Assembly (NCBI GenBank): GCA_022563015.1 | Contig: JADFOF010000003.1 | Location: 1 to 43,726, forward strand | DNA from: Planctomycetota bacterium | GTDB lineage: Bacteria > Planctomycetota > Phycisphaerae > Phycisphaerales > UBA1924 | Direction of reading: 5' to 3' | DNA: 43,726 bases | Shown: positions 27,837-36,630 of the stretch, piece after piece | Layout of the letters: each line of letters opens with the position of its first letter | How positions within the stretch are numbered: position 1 is the stretch's first letter | The notes under the pieces: model-generated | Told to the model about the DNA's origin: nothing | The model's input: only the letters and a program-made list of their open reading frames with translations | Database searches by the model: none | Made by a program: the position numbers and the translations under genes

Positions 27837-28523
27837 ATGACCACCAGACCGAATATACGCAGCGTCAGCGTTCGCCTCTCGATAGCCCTCACGGCGGTCG
27901 TCATCGCGGGGTGCGCCTCTGAGCCGTCGGACATCACGTATCGGCGTCGGGGCGACGAGGCTTTTTCTCAGGGCCGATTCGAGGATGCCCGCGTCCCCTA
28001 CATCAAGTACAACCAGATCCGCCCCGGGCGGGCGGAGATCTACTACAAGCTGGGCCTGTGCGACGCCCGAACCGGGCGACCCGCCGAGGCGGTCCAGAAC
28101 CTGCGAATCGCCAGCGATATGGAGCCTGAGAACGTCCAGTATGTCGAGGCGTTCGCCCAGGCCCTGTTCGATGTGAGCGAGTACGAGGGCCTGTACGAAC
28201 TCTTGCGATGGCGGACGGAACAGCCGGGGCTGTCGGACGACTACATCCGGCTGGGCCGATTCGCGGCGATGATGGGAGACGCCGACGAGGCCGAGCTGGC
28301 GTTCAAGACCGCCGCCAAGATTGACCAGGGGCTGACGGTGGCGCCCCAGCTGGCGCTGGCCGACTTCTACCAGTCGATCGGCGACGCCGAGCAGGAGCTC
28401 TTGCGTCTGAAAATGGCGTTGTTCATCGACACCAACCACGAGGAAGTGAACGGGCGGATCCGAGCGCTGGGCTTCATCCCAGGCCCGACGTTTCATATCA
28501 CCCCGGCCGAGTACAACCGCTGA
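27837..28523 (+). CDS. TPR-repeat lipoprotein
   Basis: Lipobox TAVVIAGC; TPR-like repeats GDEAFSQGRFEDARVPYIKYNQIRPGRAEIYYKLGLCDARTGRPAEAVQ. Confidence 0.75.
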   Translation: MTTRPNIRSVSVRLSIALTAVVIAGCASEPSDITYRRRGDEAFSQGRFEDARVPYIKYNQIRPGRAEIYYKLGLCDARTGRPAEAVQNLRIASDMEPENVQYVEAFAQALFDVSEYEGLYELLRWRTEQPGLSDDYIRLGRFAAMMGDADEAELAFKTAAKIDQGLTVAPQLALADFYQSIGDAEQELLRLKMALFIDTNHEEVNGRIRALGFIPGPTFHITPAEYNR

Positions 28524-28554
28524 GAGGGGGCGAAATGGAGCCCGCCAGCGGCTC

Positions 28555-28603
28555 TTGACCACGTCCCGATCGCTTCTACTATTCATCCGGATGAACGGAT
28601 GAA
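28555..28603 (+). promoter_or_regulatory. Sigma70-like promoter with palindromic operator (predicted autoregulation of the ArsR-MT gene and ahcY)
   Basis: -35 TTGACC (28555-28560), 16-nt spacer, -10 TACTAT (28577-28582); palindrome TTCATCC|GGATGAA (28582-28595) plus a third half-site GGATGAA (28597-28603). Confidence 0.65.
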
Positions 28604-29576
28604 GCAAACCGGCGCACCCCATCAAATTACCGAACTTATCGCGAACCTCTCGGAAATGGTGCGCCTGCGCGTGCTCCGGCTGCTCGAAGCTGAGGAACTG
28701 GCGGTGGGCGAGGTGGCCAAGGTCCTCCAGCTGCCGCAATCAACCGTGAGCCGTCATCTGAGACTGCTGGCGGAAGGGGGTTGGCTGGTGCGGCGGTCCG
28801 AAGGGACGGCCACGCTGTATCAGATGATCGCCGACGAGCTCTCGATCGAGGCTCGGGCGCTGTGGGTCACGATCCGGGATCAGCTGGGCGCGAGTGCGGA
28901 GCTCGAGGAGGACGACCGCCGACTCAGGGCCGTCCTGGCCGATCGTCGGCTGGACTCCGAGGCGTTCTTCGGCCGCGTCGCCGGGCAATGGGACGAGCTG
29001 CGCAACAGTCTTTTCGGCGAGGAGTTCACGACCCGGGCGCTGCTGTCGCTGCTGCCGCGCGGGTGGGTCGTGGCCGACCTCGGGTGCGGCACGGGCAACG
29101 CGTCGGAGATCATGGCCCCGTACGCTGAGCGCGTGATCGCGATCGACCACTCTGGTCCGATGCTCGAGGCGGCCCGCAAGCGGCTGGGCGACGTGCCGAA
29201 CGTCTCGTTCTTTGAAGGGCGCCTCGAGCGGCTGCCGTTGGACGACGACAGCGTGGACGCGGCGGTGTGCGTGCTGGTGATGCACCACATCCCGGACATC
29301 GCGCCGGCGCTTTGCGAGTTGCGGCGGGTGCTCCGGGCCGATCGGAACGGCGGGGTGGCGCTGATCGTGGACATGTGCGCGCACGATCGCGTGGACTACC
29401 GCCACTCGATGGGGCATCAGCACCTCGGGTTCTCGGAGGGCGAGATCCGCTCGCTGGCGCTGTCGGCGGGATTTTCGGCGGTAGACTGGTGGGAGCTGCC
29501 CAGCGATCCGGCGGGCAAGGGTCCGGGCCTGTTCGCTGCGGCGCTGCGACTGGGCGCGACGGGGGATTCTGGATGA
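28599..29576 (+). CDS. ArsR-family HTH regulator fused to a SAM-dependent methyltransferase domain (SahR-like)
   Basis: wHTH VRLRVLRLLEAEELAVGEVAKVLQLPQSTVSRHLRLLAEGGWLVRRSEGTATLYQ; SAM motif WVVADLGCGTGNASEIMAPYAERVIAIDHS; adjacent to ahcY. Confidence 0.87.
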   Translation: MKQTGAPHQITELIANLSEMVRLRVLRLLEAEELAVGEVAKVLQLPQSTVSRHLRLLAEGGWLVRRSEGTATLYQMIADELSIEARALWVTIRDQLGASAELEEDDRRLRAVLADRRLDSEAFFGRVAGQWDELRNSLFGEEFTTRALLSLLPRGWVVADLGCGTGNASEIMAPYAERVIAIDHSGPMLEAARKRLGDVPNVSFFEGRLERLPLDDDSVDAAVCVLVMHHIPDIAPALCELRRVLRADRNGGVALIVDMCAHDRVDYRHSMGHQHLGFSEGEIRSLALSAGFSAVDWWELPSDPAGKGPGLFAAALRLGATGDSG

Positions 29577-29656
29577 TCAGTTGTGTCCGGGCGCGTCCCC
29601 GGGGGCGCGTTGCGGATCCGGTGTACGAACCATGACGAGCATGACGGGAGCAACCA

Positions 29657-31156
29657 GTGACCACACTCGCACCAACGACGTTTGACTACAAGGTCAAGGA
29701 TCTCGCCCAGGCGGAGCACGGCCGCAAGGAGATCCGCCTTGCCGAACACGAGATGCCGGGGCTGATGACCCTGCGTGAGAGGTACCGGCAGGAGCAGCCG
29801 CTGAAGGGCGCGCGGATCGCCGGCTCGCTGCACATGACGATCCAGACGGCGGTGCTCATCGAGACGCTGGTGGAGCTTGGCGCAGCGGTGCGCTGGGCGT
29901 CGTGCAACATTTTCTCGACGCAGGACCATGCGGCGGCGGCGGTCGTGGTCGGTGCTGAGGGCACGCCGACCGAGCCCCGTGGCGTGCCCGTGTTCGCGTG
30001 GAAGGGCGAGACGCTCGAGGAGTACTGGTGGTGCACGAACCAGATCGTGACCTGGCCGGAAGGCGTGGGGCCGAACCTCATCCTCGACGACGGCGGCGAT
30101 GCGACGCAGTTCGTTCACAACGGGCTGAAGTTCGAGAAGGCCCGAGCCGTCCCGGCGTTTGACGCGCAGAAGGATCCGCACGAGTGGGGGGTGGTGCTGA
30201 ACGTGCTCCGGGAGTTGCAGCAGTCCGAGCCGGGCCGGTGGGCCGGGATCGCCGCGGGCATCGTTGGTGTTTCCGAGGAGACGACCACCGGCGTGCACCG
30301 CATGTACCAGATGGCCGAGCGGGGCGAGCTGCTCTTCCCCGTCGTCAATGTCAACGACTCGGTCACGAAGAGCAAGTTCGACAACATCTATGGCTGCCGA
30401 CATTCGCTGATCGACGGCATCAACCGCGCGTCGGACGTGATGATTGGGGGCAAGGTGGCGGTGGTGTTCGGATATGGCGAGGTTGGCAAGGGGTGCTGCC
30501 AGTCGCTGCGCGGGCAGGGGTGCCGCGTCATCGTCACCGAGATCGACCCCATCTGCGCGCTGCAGGCCGCCATGGAGGGCTATGAGGTCAAGCCCGTCGA
30601 GGACGTGGTCGAGTTTGTCGACATCTTCGTCACCTGCACGGGCAGCAAGGACGTGATCACCGTCGAACTGATGCAGCGCATGAAGGACAAGGCGATCGTC
30701 GGCAACATCGGGCACTTCGACAACGAGATCGATATGGCGGGGCTGGCGAAGATCCCCGGCATCGAACGCAACGTCATCAAGCCGCAGTATGACGAGTGGA
30801 TCTTCCCCGCGGACGCCGACGGCAAGCGCAAGAGCATCCTCGTGCTGGCGGAGGGTCGGCTGCTGAACCTGGGGTGTGCGACGGGGCACCCCTCGTTCGT
30901 GATGTCCGCGTCGTTCACCAACCAGGTGCTGGCACAGATCGACCTGCACAAGTTCTTCACGACCGGCACGTCCATCAGCGGGACCAGCTACGACGCGCCG
31001 CGGGTGTCGATGCTGCCAAAGACGCTCGACGAGGAGGTCGCCCGGCTGCACCTGGACCACCTGGGCGTCAAGCTCACCAGGCTCAGCCCCGAGCAGGCGG
31101 ACTACATCGGCGTGCCCATCAACGGGCCGTACAAGCCCGAGCACTACCGGTACTGA
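29657..31156 (+). CDS. ahcY: Adenosylhomocysteinase
   Basis: [70 protein letters not shown]-terminal KPEHYRY. Confidence 0.98.
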   Translation: MTTLAPTTFDYKVKDLAQAEHGRKEIRLAEHEMPGLMTLRERYRQEQPLKGARIAGSLHMTIQTAVLIETLVELGAAVRWASCNIFSTQDHAAAAVVVGAEGTPTEPRGVPVFAWKGETLEEYWWCTNQIVTWPEGVGPNLILDDGGDATQFVHNGLKFEKARAVPAFDAQKDPHEWGVVLNVLRELQQSEPGRWAGIAAGIVGVSEETTTGVHRMYQMAERGELLFPVVNVNDSVTKSKFDNIYGCRHSLIDGINRASDVMIGGKVAVVFGYGEVGKGCCQSLRGQGCRVIVTEIDPICALQAAMEGYEVKPVEDVVEFVDIFVTCTGSKDVITVELMQRMKDKAIVGNIGHFDNEIDMAGLAKIPGIERNVIKPQYDEWIFPADADGKRKSILVLAEGRLLNLGCATGHPSFVMSASFTNQVLAQIDLHKFFTTGTSISGTSYDAPRVSMLPKTLDEEVARLHLDHLGVKLTRLSPEQADYIGVPINGPYKPEHYRY

Positions 31157-31217
31157 TCCGGCGTCGGACGCGGACACGCCGGCGGCGTCGCGATCGAATA
31201 CACTTCGTCGTCGTACG

Positions 31218-32105
31218 ATGGAGGCTCTTCGCATGGTCCGCCGGACCGGCACGTGTATCGCTCGAACCGCTGTCCTGCTCGCCGTCGCGGCGTGGGCGGG
31301 CGGATGCGAGGAATACAGCCAGGACTCGGCGCAGGCGGTCGTCCAGAGCGCCAGGCAGATGGTTACCGAGGGTCGGGCCGACCGCCTGCCGACATTGATC
31401 TACGCCGAGTCGAAGCGCGAGCGACGCGTCTTGCGCGAGGTTGGCTCGCTGCTGGGGCACGTGCAGGATCTCGCGGTGGCGGTCAACGAGGCATTCCCCG
31501 CTGAGGTCGCTGCGCTTCGCGCCCGGGCGGAGGCGGCGGCGAAGGACGGGCGGGCGTCGTCGATGATCGGGGGCTGGTTCACAGGGCGTTCGACGGGCAA
31601 CCGCGCCGGCAACCGGGCCGGCAACCCGCAACAGGTTCTTTCAGACGTGTTCGCGGGGATCATGGCGGACCCGTTCGGCTGGCTGGAGCAGAACGAGACG
31701 CGGTTGGGGACGGAGTACGTGGCGCAGGACACCGAAGCGCTCACGTGGGACGGGCGTGCGATCCTGCCGCCGCTGGGCGTGCTGCTCAAACGCCAGGAGG
31801 GGAAATGGTACGTGCTGCTCCCCACGCACATGCCGGCGGTGCAGCGAATGATGCCGGACAACGAGGAGTTCTGGGCGGCGCTGCCCGAGCTGGTTCACGT
31901 GGTCGACAACATGATCGTGGACCTCACGCGGGACGTGCGCGAGCGAAAGGTGCGGGATCTGGAAGCCCTTTCAGAGCAGGCGGGGAAGAGGGCATTCGTG
32001 CCGATGATGATCGCCGCATATGCGCTAGGAAAGTCCGCCCGGGCGGAGGAGGACGTACGCCCGGCGCCGCGGGGCGCCCCGGCGTCCGACGACGGCGGGC
32101 CTTGA
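31218..32105 (+). CDS. Lipoprotein of unknown function
   Basis: Signal peptide with lipobox VAAWAGGC; start may be 31218 or 31233. Confidence 0.6.
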   Translation: MEALRMVRRTGTCIARTAVLLAVAAWAGGCEEYSQDSAQAVVQSARQMVTEGRADRLPTLIYAESKRERRVLREVGSLLGHVQDLAVAVNEAFPAEVAALRARAEAAAKDGRASSMIGGWFTGRSTGNRAGNRAGNPQQVLSDVFAGIMADPFGWLEQNETRLGTEYVAQDTEALTWDGRAILPPLGVLLKRQEGKWYVLLPTHMPAVQRMMPDNEEFWAALPELVHVVDNMIVDLTRDVRERKVRDLEALSEQAGKRAFVPMMIAAYALGKSARAEEDVRPAPRGAPASDDGGP

Positions 32106-32123
32106 CGTGCGTGGCGGATGCGC

Positions 32124-32849
32124 TCACCCGCCGCCGGAGGTCTCGCCCCGCATCCGACGAGCCATGTCGCGCATCATGAGTTGCCCGCGTTGGCGCTGCT
32201 GTGGGCCGGCGTGCTGCCCGACGCTGTCGCTGAGGACGCTGAACAGGATTCCCATCGCGGCGCCGCTGGGCCCGTCGCCGCGTCGCGTCGCGTCGAGGTC
32301 TCTTCGGGCCTGCGTGTGCGCCTCGCGCAGGATCACAGAATCGCTCTTGTCCGAGGGCTGACCGCCGAGCGTTTCCATCGCGCGGACGATTCCGATATAG
32401 GCGTCGTCGAGATACTGCCCGCGGCGATCGGGCTCGACGTGCTGGTAATCGCGTGCGTACTGGTCCCACATGTCGATGGCCAGCCGCGACATGTTCTGCT
32501 CGAGCTGGTCTCGCGCTTCGTGCATGATCCCGCCGGCGAACGCGGCCAGCAGCACCGACTCGCCGGCGGTGAGCCCGGACAGCCGCTCTCGGAGCTGCCC
32601 GAGCAGGCGGAGCCGATCTTCCACCGACAGCCGGTTGAACTCGTCGCGCAGGAGTGTGAAGTTCATGAGCGCGTCGATTCGTCCGGTCGCGAAGTCGGGC
32701 TCGGGGTAGGGCCTGAGCCAGAGCCACAGCGACAGCGCCAGCAGGATTACGGCGATCGGTGCGGCGATTCGAGCGATGCGACGGGTGCGGCGCGATCGAC
32801 GTTCGTCGCCGAAGAGCGCCTCGCGGATCATGCCGATCGTCTCGGCCAC
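32124..32849 (-). CDS. Single-pass membrane protein of unknown function
   Basis: Basic N-term followed by TM IAAPIAVILLALSLWLWL. Confidence 0.6.
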   Translation of the reverse strand: MAETIGMIREALFGDERRSRRTRRIARIAAPIAVILLALSLWLWLRPYPEPDFATGRIDALMNFTLLRDEFNRLSVEDRLRLLGQLRERLSGLTAGESVLLAAFAGGIMHEARDQLEQNMSRLAIDMWDQYARDYQHVEPDRRGQYLDDAYIGIVRAMETLGGQPSDKSDSVILREAHTQARRDLDATRRGDGPSGAAMGILFSVLSDSVGQHAGPQQRQRGQLMMRDMARRMRGETSGGG

Positions 32850-32963
32850 ATCCGGCGACCGACGGGGCCGACGGGCGATCCGACCGACGGTCTCGCGAAA
32901 CTCATCCCGGATGGATCTGAGAGGCGTGACGGCGTGGTCTCCGTGCCGGGCGGGTCGGTTGCG

Positions 32964-33647
32964 CTAGCGCCCGGAGTGGCGTTGCACCTCGGTGAAGAAC
33001 TCGCTCAGGTCGCGTGCGGTCAGCTCGATGTTCCAGTCGGCCCGCCATTCGGGGAAAAACGAGGCGTTCCTGCTCGGGCCGTTGGCGCGGAGTGCGTGCC
33101 AGTCGTCGAAGTCGATGAACACGGGCCAGTTTCTCACGTTCTCGTACGCGCGTGTGACGCCAAAGGCGGGTCTTTTCACGCCCATCACCTCCGCGAAGAT
33201 CATGAAGACGCCGGGCAGGTATTCGTACGACGTGCCCATGGAGCGATAGACCGGCTCAAAGTCCGAGGCCGGGTCGTTCGCGCCCAGGTCCGAGGGACAC
33301 TTGTACGGATCGGAGACGATGAAGAAGCGATCGTCGGGATCGAGCTTATACGGAACCGGCGCGTCGAGATAGACCCCGAGCAGGTCGAGCAGGGACGGGT
33401 CGTTGCCGCCGCCGGGCACGCCCTTGTGCAGCGGGCGGACCATGGGGAAGAAGCCGTCAAAGTCGTCCAGGTACAGCTGCATGCCCAGGCCGAGGCTGCG
33501 CAGGTTGACGAGGCACTTGGTGCGGCGCGCGGTCTCCCGGGCACCGTGCAGAGCGGGCAGGGCGAGGCCGACCAGGACGGCGATCACCGCGATGACAACG
33601 AGCAGTTCGATGAGTGTGAAGGCGTGATCGCGGCGAGTGTCGTCCAT
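32964..33647 (-). CDS. Prepilin-type N-terminal cleavage/methylation domain protein
   Basis: [55 protein letters not shown]. Confidence 0.85.
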   Translation of the reverse strand: MDDTRRDHAFTLIELLVVIAVIAVLVGLALPALHGARETARRTKCLVNLRSLGLGMQLYLDDFDGFFPMVRPLHKGVPGGGNDPSLLDLLGVYLDAPVPYKLDPDDRFFIVSDPYKCPSDLGANDPASDFEPVYRSMGTSYEYLPGVFMIFAEVMGVKRPAFGVTRAYENVRNWPVFIDFDDWHALRANGPSRNASFFPEWRADWNIELTARDLSEFFTEVQRHSGR

Positions 33648-33745
33648 CGAGCCGAGCCTCCGTGGGAGAGATCATACGCCCCGTGCCAATGAAGCCGCCG
33701 GGATCTGTGCAGGTGCTGCGCCGGGTCGTCGATGGCGACCGTGGG

Positions 33746-34660
33746 CTATTGGTCGCCCGTCGGTGCGATCGAGATGGTCGGATGCCACTTGAGCCAGTCT
33801 TCGTCGGGCTTTTCTGCGAGCTCGAAGATGTGGCCCCGGGCCACCGGATCGCCCATGCGTTTGTTGGACGGTGTTGCGAAGGCGATGCCGCCGGTGATGA
33901 CCGCTTCGAGCGAATCGGCACGCACTGAGAGGCCGCTGAAGATCCCGAAGTCGACGCCGAAGCCGCTGACGTTCCAGAAGCGGGATTTCTCGCGCACGAG
34001 CGCGGTGTAGGGCGGGTCGATCTCGAGGTCGATCATCACGCCGGTGGCGTCATCGGCGAGCGCGTAGCTTCGGACTCGGCCGACGACGACGTCGCGGTAG
34101 AACACGGGCGAGCCTACCGAGACGGCGTTGCGGCGAGTGGCGTTGACGCGGATCGCAAGGGCGCCCGGGGGCGGGTTGCCGACGCGCGGGCCCTCGTCGA
34201 GGCCGACGAACACGCGCGCTGGCGGCGCGCCGGCCGGGCCCGGATCCAGCGCGATGTACCGCGAACCGAGCAGCGTGTCGAGCCCGGAGATCTTGCGAAG
34301 ACTGATCTCGGGACGGACGATCCAGAAGCGTGCGCCCTCAACGGCGACGACGGCGGCATCGCGCCGGATCCGCGCCTCGACCACGACGCCCTCGAGATCC
34401 GGCGCCAGGCGGATGTCCGTAACCTCGCCGATGCGCAGGCCGCGATAGAACACGGCGTCGTCGGCGGCCAGCCCGTGCGCCTCGGGGAATGCGATCGTGA
34501 TCGTGACGCCCTTCTCGCGCAGCGCCTGAAAGGCCAGGACCGCCGCGAGTATGATCGCCCCCAGCGGCACGAACCAGGCGAACGAGAATCGGCGCGGGGT
34601 TCGCTCGACGCGCGCGGTCGGCGTGTCGTGGTCGGGTGTTTCAGGCGGGTCGTTGGTCAT
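33746..34660 (-). CDS. pqiB: PqiB/MlaD-family (MCE domain) protein, two MCE repeats
   Basis: TM FVPLGAIILAAVLAFQAL; MCE repeats FPEAHGLAADDAVFYRGLRIGEVTDIRL and VNATRRNAVSVGSPVFYRDVVVGRVRSY. Confidence 0.87.
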   Translation of the reverse strand: MTNDPPETPDHDTPTARVERTPRRFSFAWFVPLGAIILAAVLAFQALREKGVTITIAFPEAHGLAADDAVFYRGLRIGEVTDIRLAPDLEGVVVEARIRRDAAVVAVEGARFWIVRPEISLRKISGLDTLLGSRYIALDPGPAGAPPARVFVGLDEGPRVGNPPPGALAIRVNATRRNAVSVGSPVFYRDVVVGRVRSYALADDATGVMIDLEIDPPYTALVREKSRFWNVSGFGVDFGIFSGLSVRADSLEAVITGGIAFATPSNKRMGDPVARGHIFELAEKPDEDWLKWHPTISIAPTGDQ

Positions 34661-35271
34661 GGCTGAGTGTCCCTTTCCCAGATGGCGTGGGGATCGAACG
34701 CGGCTGAGGACAGCAGGCTGAATATGACTACGCCGGCGAAGGCGGCGACGCCCGGCCCAGGCGTCACCTCGACCCAGTCGCCGAGCTTGACCATGGCGAC
34801 CAGGATCGCGACCAGCAGGACGTCCAGCATCCCCCATCGGCCGATCCATTCCACGAGGCGGTACGTTATCGCGCGGTGCTTTCGGCCCAGGACCGTGCCG
34901 CCGGTGCACAGCGCGAGCATCGCGACGATCTTGAGGATGGGGGCGACGACGGAACAGATGAGCACGACCAGGCCCACGAAGAGCTCGCCCGCGCCCAGCA
35001 GTTCGACCACGCCGGACCAGATGGTGGTGGCATGAGCCCGGCCCATGCGTTCGATCTCGATGACGGGCAGGAGCATGGCGATGGGGTAGAGGATGAGTGC
35101 GGCCAGCGCGAAGGCGGCGGCGCGGCTGGTGCTGCGCGGGAGTCCGGCGTGGCGGATCGTCGAGCCGCAACGCACGCAGACCGCCCGCGAGCCGGTCGGC
35201 ACCTGCGGCAACGTGTGCACGAGCCCGCAGCAGTGGCATGCCCGGAGCGTGCCGGGCGAGGGAGCGCTCAT
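34657..35271 (-). CDS. pqiA: Paraquat-inducible protein A family, single-domain
   Basis: CHCCGLVHTLPQVPTGSRAVCVRCGSTI ribbon; PIAMLLPVIEIERMG; VAILVAMVKLGDWVEVTPGPGVAAF; 4 TM; overlaps pqiB. Confidence 0.87.
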   Translation of the reverse strand: MSAPSPGTLRACHCCGLVHTLPQVPTGSRAVCVRCGSTIRHAGLPRSTSRAAAFALAALILYPIAMLLPVIEIERMGRAHATTIWSGVVELLGAGELFVGLVVLICSVVAPILKIVAMLALCTGGTVLGRKHRAITYRLVEWIGRWGMLDVLLVAILVAMVKLGDWVEVTPGPGVAAFAGVVIFSLLSSAAFDPHAIWERDTQP

Positions 35272-35364
35272 GGTGAGAGTCTACCGAAACGGGCGCGTTC
35301 CGGGTGCTGCTGGTCGTGGACGCGGGCGTGGGGGGGGTGTCGAGCCCCGGGGGCGGGGCGGCGA

Positions 35365-35427
35365 TAGAATCTGTGTTGGCAGCCGGGGGCGTTTGTCCGG
35401 CTGGGGGATGTCCTCACACCGGACAAG
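35365..35427 (+). promoter_or_regulatory. Candidate metF promoter -10 and structured 5' leader hairpin
   Basis: -10-like TAGAAT (35365-35370); hairpin TTGTCCGG (35393-35400) / CCGGACAA (35419-35426) with inner stem TGGGG / CCTCA. Confidence 0.4.
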
Positions 35428-35484
35428 GGGATGGCCGATGACAGCGGGGGGCTGGATGGTCCGGAACGATTGGACGCACGCTCG

Positions 35485-36402
35485 ATGCACATCCGCGACA
35501 TATTCAAGAACCAGCGAACGACCTTCTCGTTCGAGTTCTTCCCGCCCAAGGACGAGGCCGGCGTGGAGTCGCTGTACGCGACGATGGCGGACATCGAGGA
35601 CCTCAAGCCGAGCTTCGTGTCGGTGACGTACGGAGCGGGCGGGTCGACGCGGCAGCGGACGCACGACCTGGTGGTGCGGGTGAAGCGCGAGACCGGGCTG
35701 GAGCCGGTGCCTCACCTGACCTGCGTCGGTCACGACGAGGGCGAGATCCGCGAGGTGCTCGAGCGGTACGCGTCCGTGGGGATCTCGAACATCATGGCGT
35801 TGCGCGGCGACATGCCCAAGGAGTGGCCGGCAAACGGGATCGAGCCGTTCCGGCACTTCAAGCACGCGGCGGATCTGGTGCGGTCGATCCAGCAGTTCAA
35901 CGCCCAGGGCGGGCACACGGATCAGCGCGGATTCGGGATCGGCGTGGCGGGGTATCCCGAGGGCCACCCGGCGACCCCCAACCGGATGACGGAGATGGAC
36001 CTGCTCAGAGCCAAGGTGGACGAGGGTGCGGATTTCATCGCGACCCAGCTCTTCTTCGACAACCGCGACTTCTACGACTTTCGAGACCGCTGCGAGCTGG
36101 CGGGGATCAGGGTTCCCATCCTGGCCGGGATCATGCCGGTGACGTCGCTGGCGGGGATGGTGCGGATGGCGGAGCTGGCCGCGTGCGTGCGGTATCCGGC
36201 CCCGCTGCAGCGGGCGCTGAACCGGACGGGGGGCGAGAAGGACGCGGTGCGGCGCGTGGGCGTCCACTGGGCGACCGAGCAGTGCCGCGATCTGCTCGAC
36301 CACCAGGTGGCGGGAATCCATTTCTACACGCTGAACAAGAGCACAGCGACACGAGAAATCTATCGAACGCTGGGAGTCAGGGATTCGACCGGGCTGGCGT
36401 AG
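35485..36402 (+). CDS. metF: 5,10-methylenetetrahydrofolate reductase
   Basis: TTFSFEFFPPKDEAGVESL, VSVTYGAGGSTRQRT, ITQLFF-like IATQLFFDN, IPILAGIMPV; upstream ATG at 35431 also possible. Confidence 0.96.
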   Translation: MHIRDIFKNQRTTFSFEFFPPKDEAGVESLYATMADIEDLKPSFVSVTYGAGGSTRQRTHDLVVRVKRETGLEPVPHLTCVGHDEGEIREVLERYASVGISNIMALRGDMPKEWPANGIEPFRHFKHAADLVRSIQQFNAQGGHTDQRGFGIGVAGYPEGHPATPNRMTEMDLLRAKVDEGADFIATQLFFDNRDFYDFRDRCELAGIRVPILAGIMPVTSLAGMVRMAELAACVRYPAPLQRALNRTGGEKDAVRRVGVHWATEQCRDLLDHQVAGIHFYTLNKSTATREIYRTLGVRDSTGLA

Positions 36403-36630
36403 GGGCGGCAGAGCGTCGTGGGGCGCTCTCCGCGCGGTTCGGCGGCGTTTGAGACAATCCCGGTCTTCTTCCCGTCGGCGTCCGTGGCCTATGATTGCGG
36501 GCGTGGGGGGACCGATTCGTGTGTCTGCAGGCGAGCGCTTCAGCCGCTAGCCCGTGGCGAAGAGGAAAAAGGGGACGTATTCGGCGACGGGGAGGGCAAT
36601 AAATCAGGCTGGGCACAAGGAGGGGCCGTC

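Noticed and set aside
29417-31252. 611-aa antisense ORF opposite ahcY
   Set aside because: Shadow of a highly conserved ahcY; no motif.
36410-36429. AGAGCG...CGCTCT hairpin after metF as a terminator
   Set aside because: Only 6 bp and no U-tract; not supportable as an intrinsic terminator.
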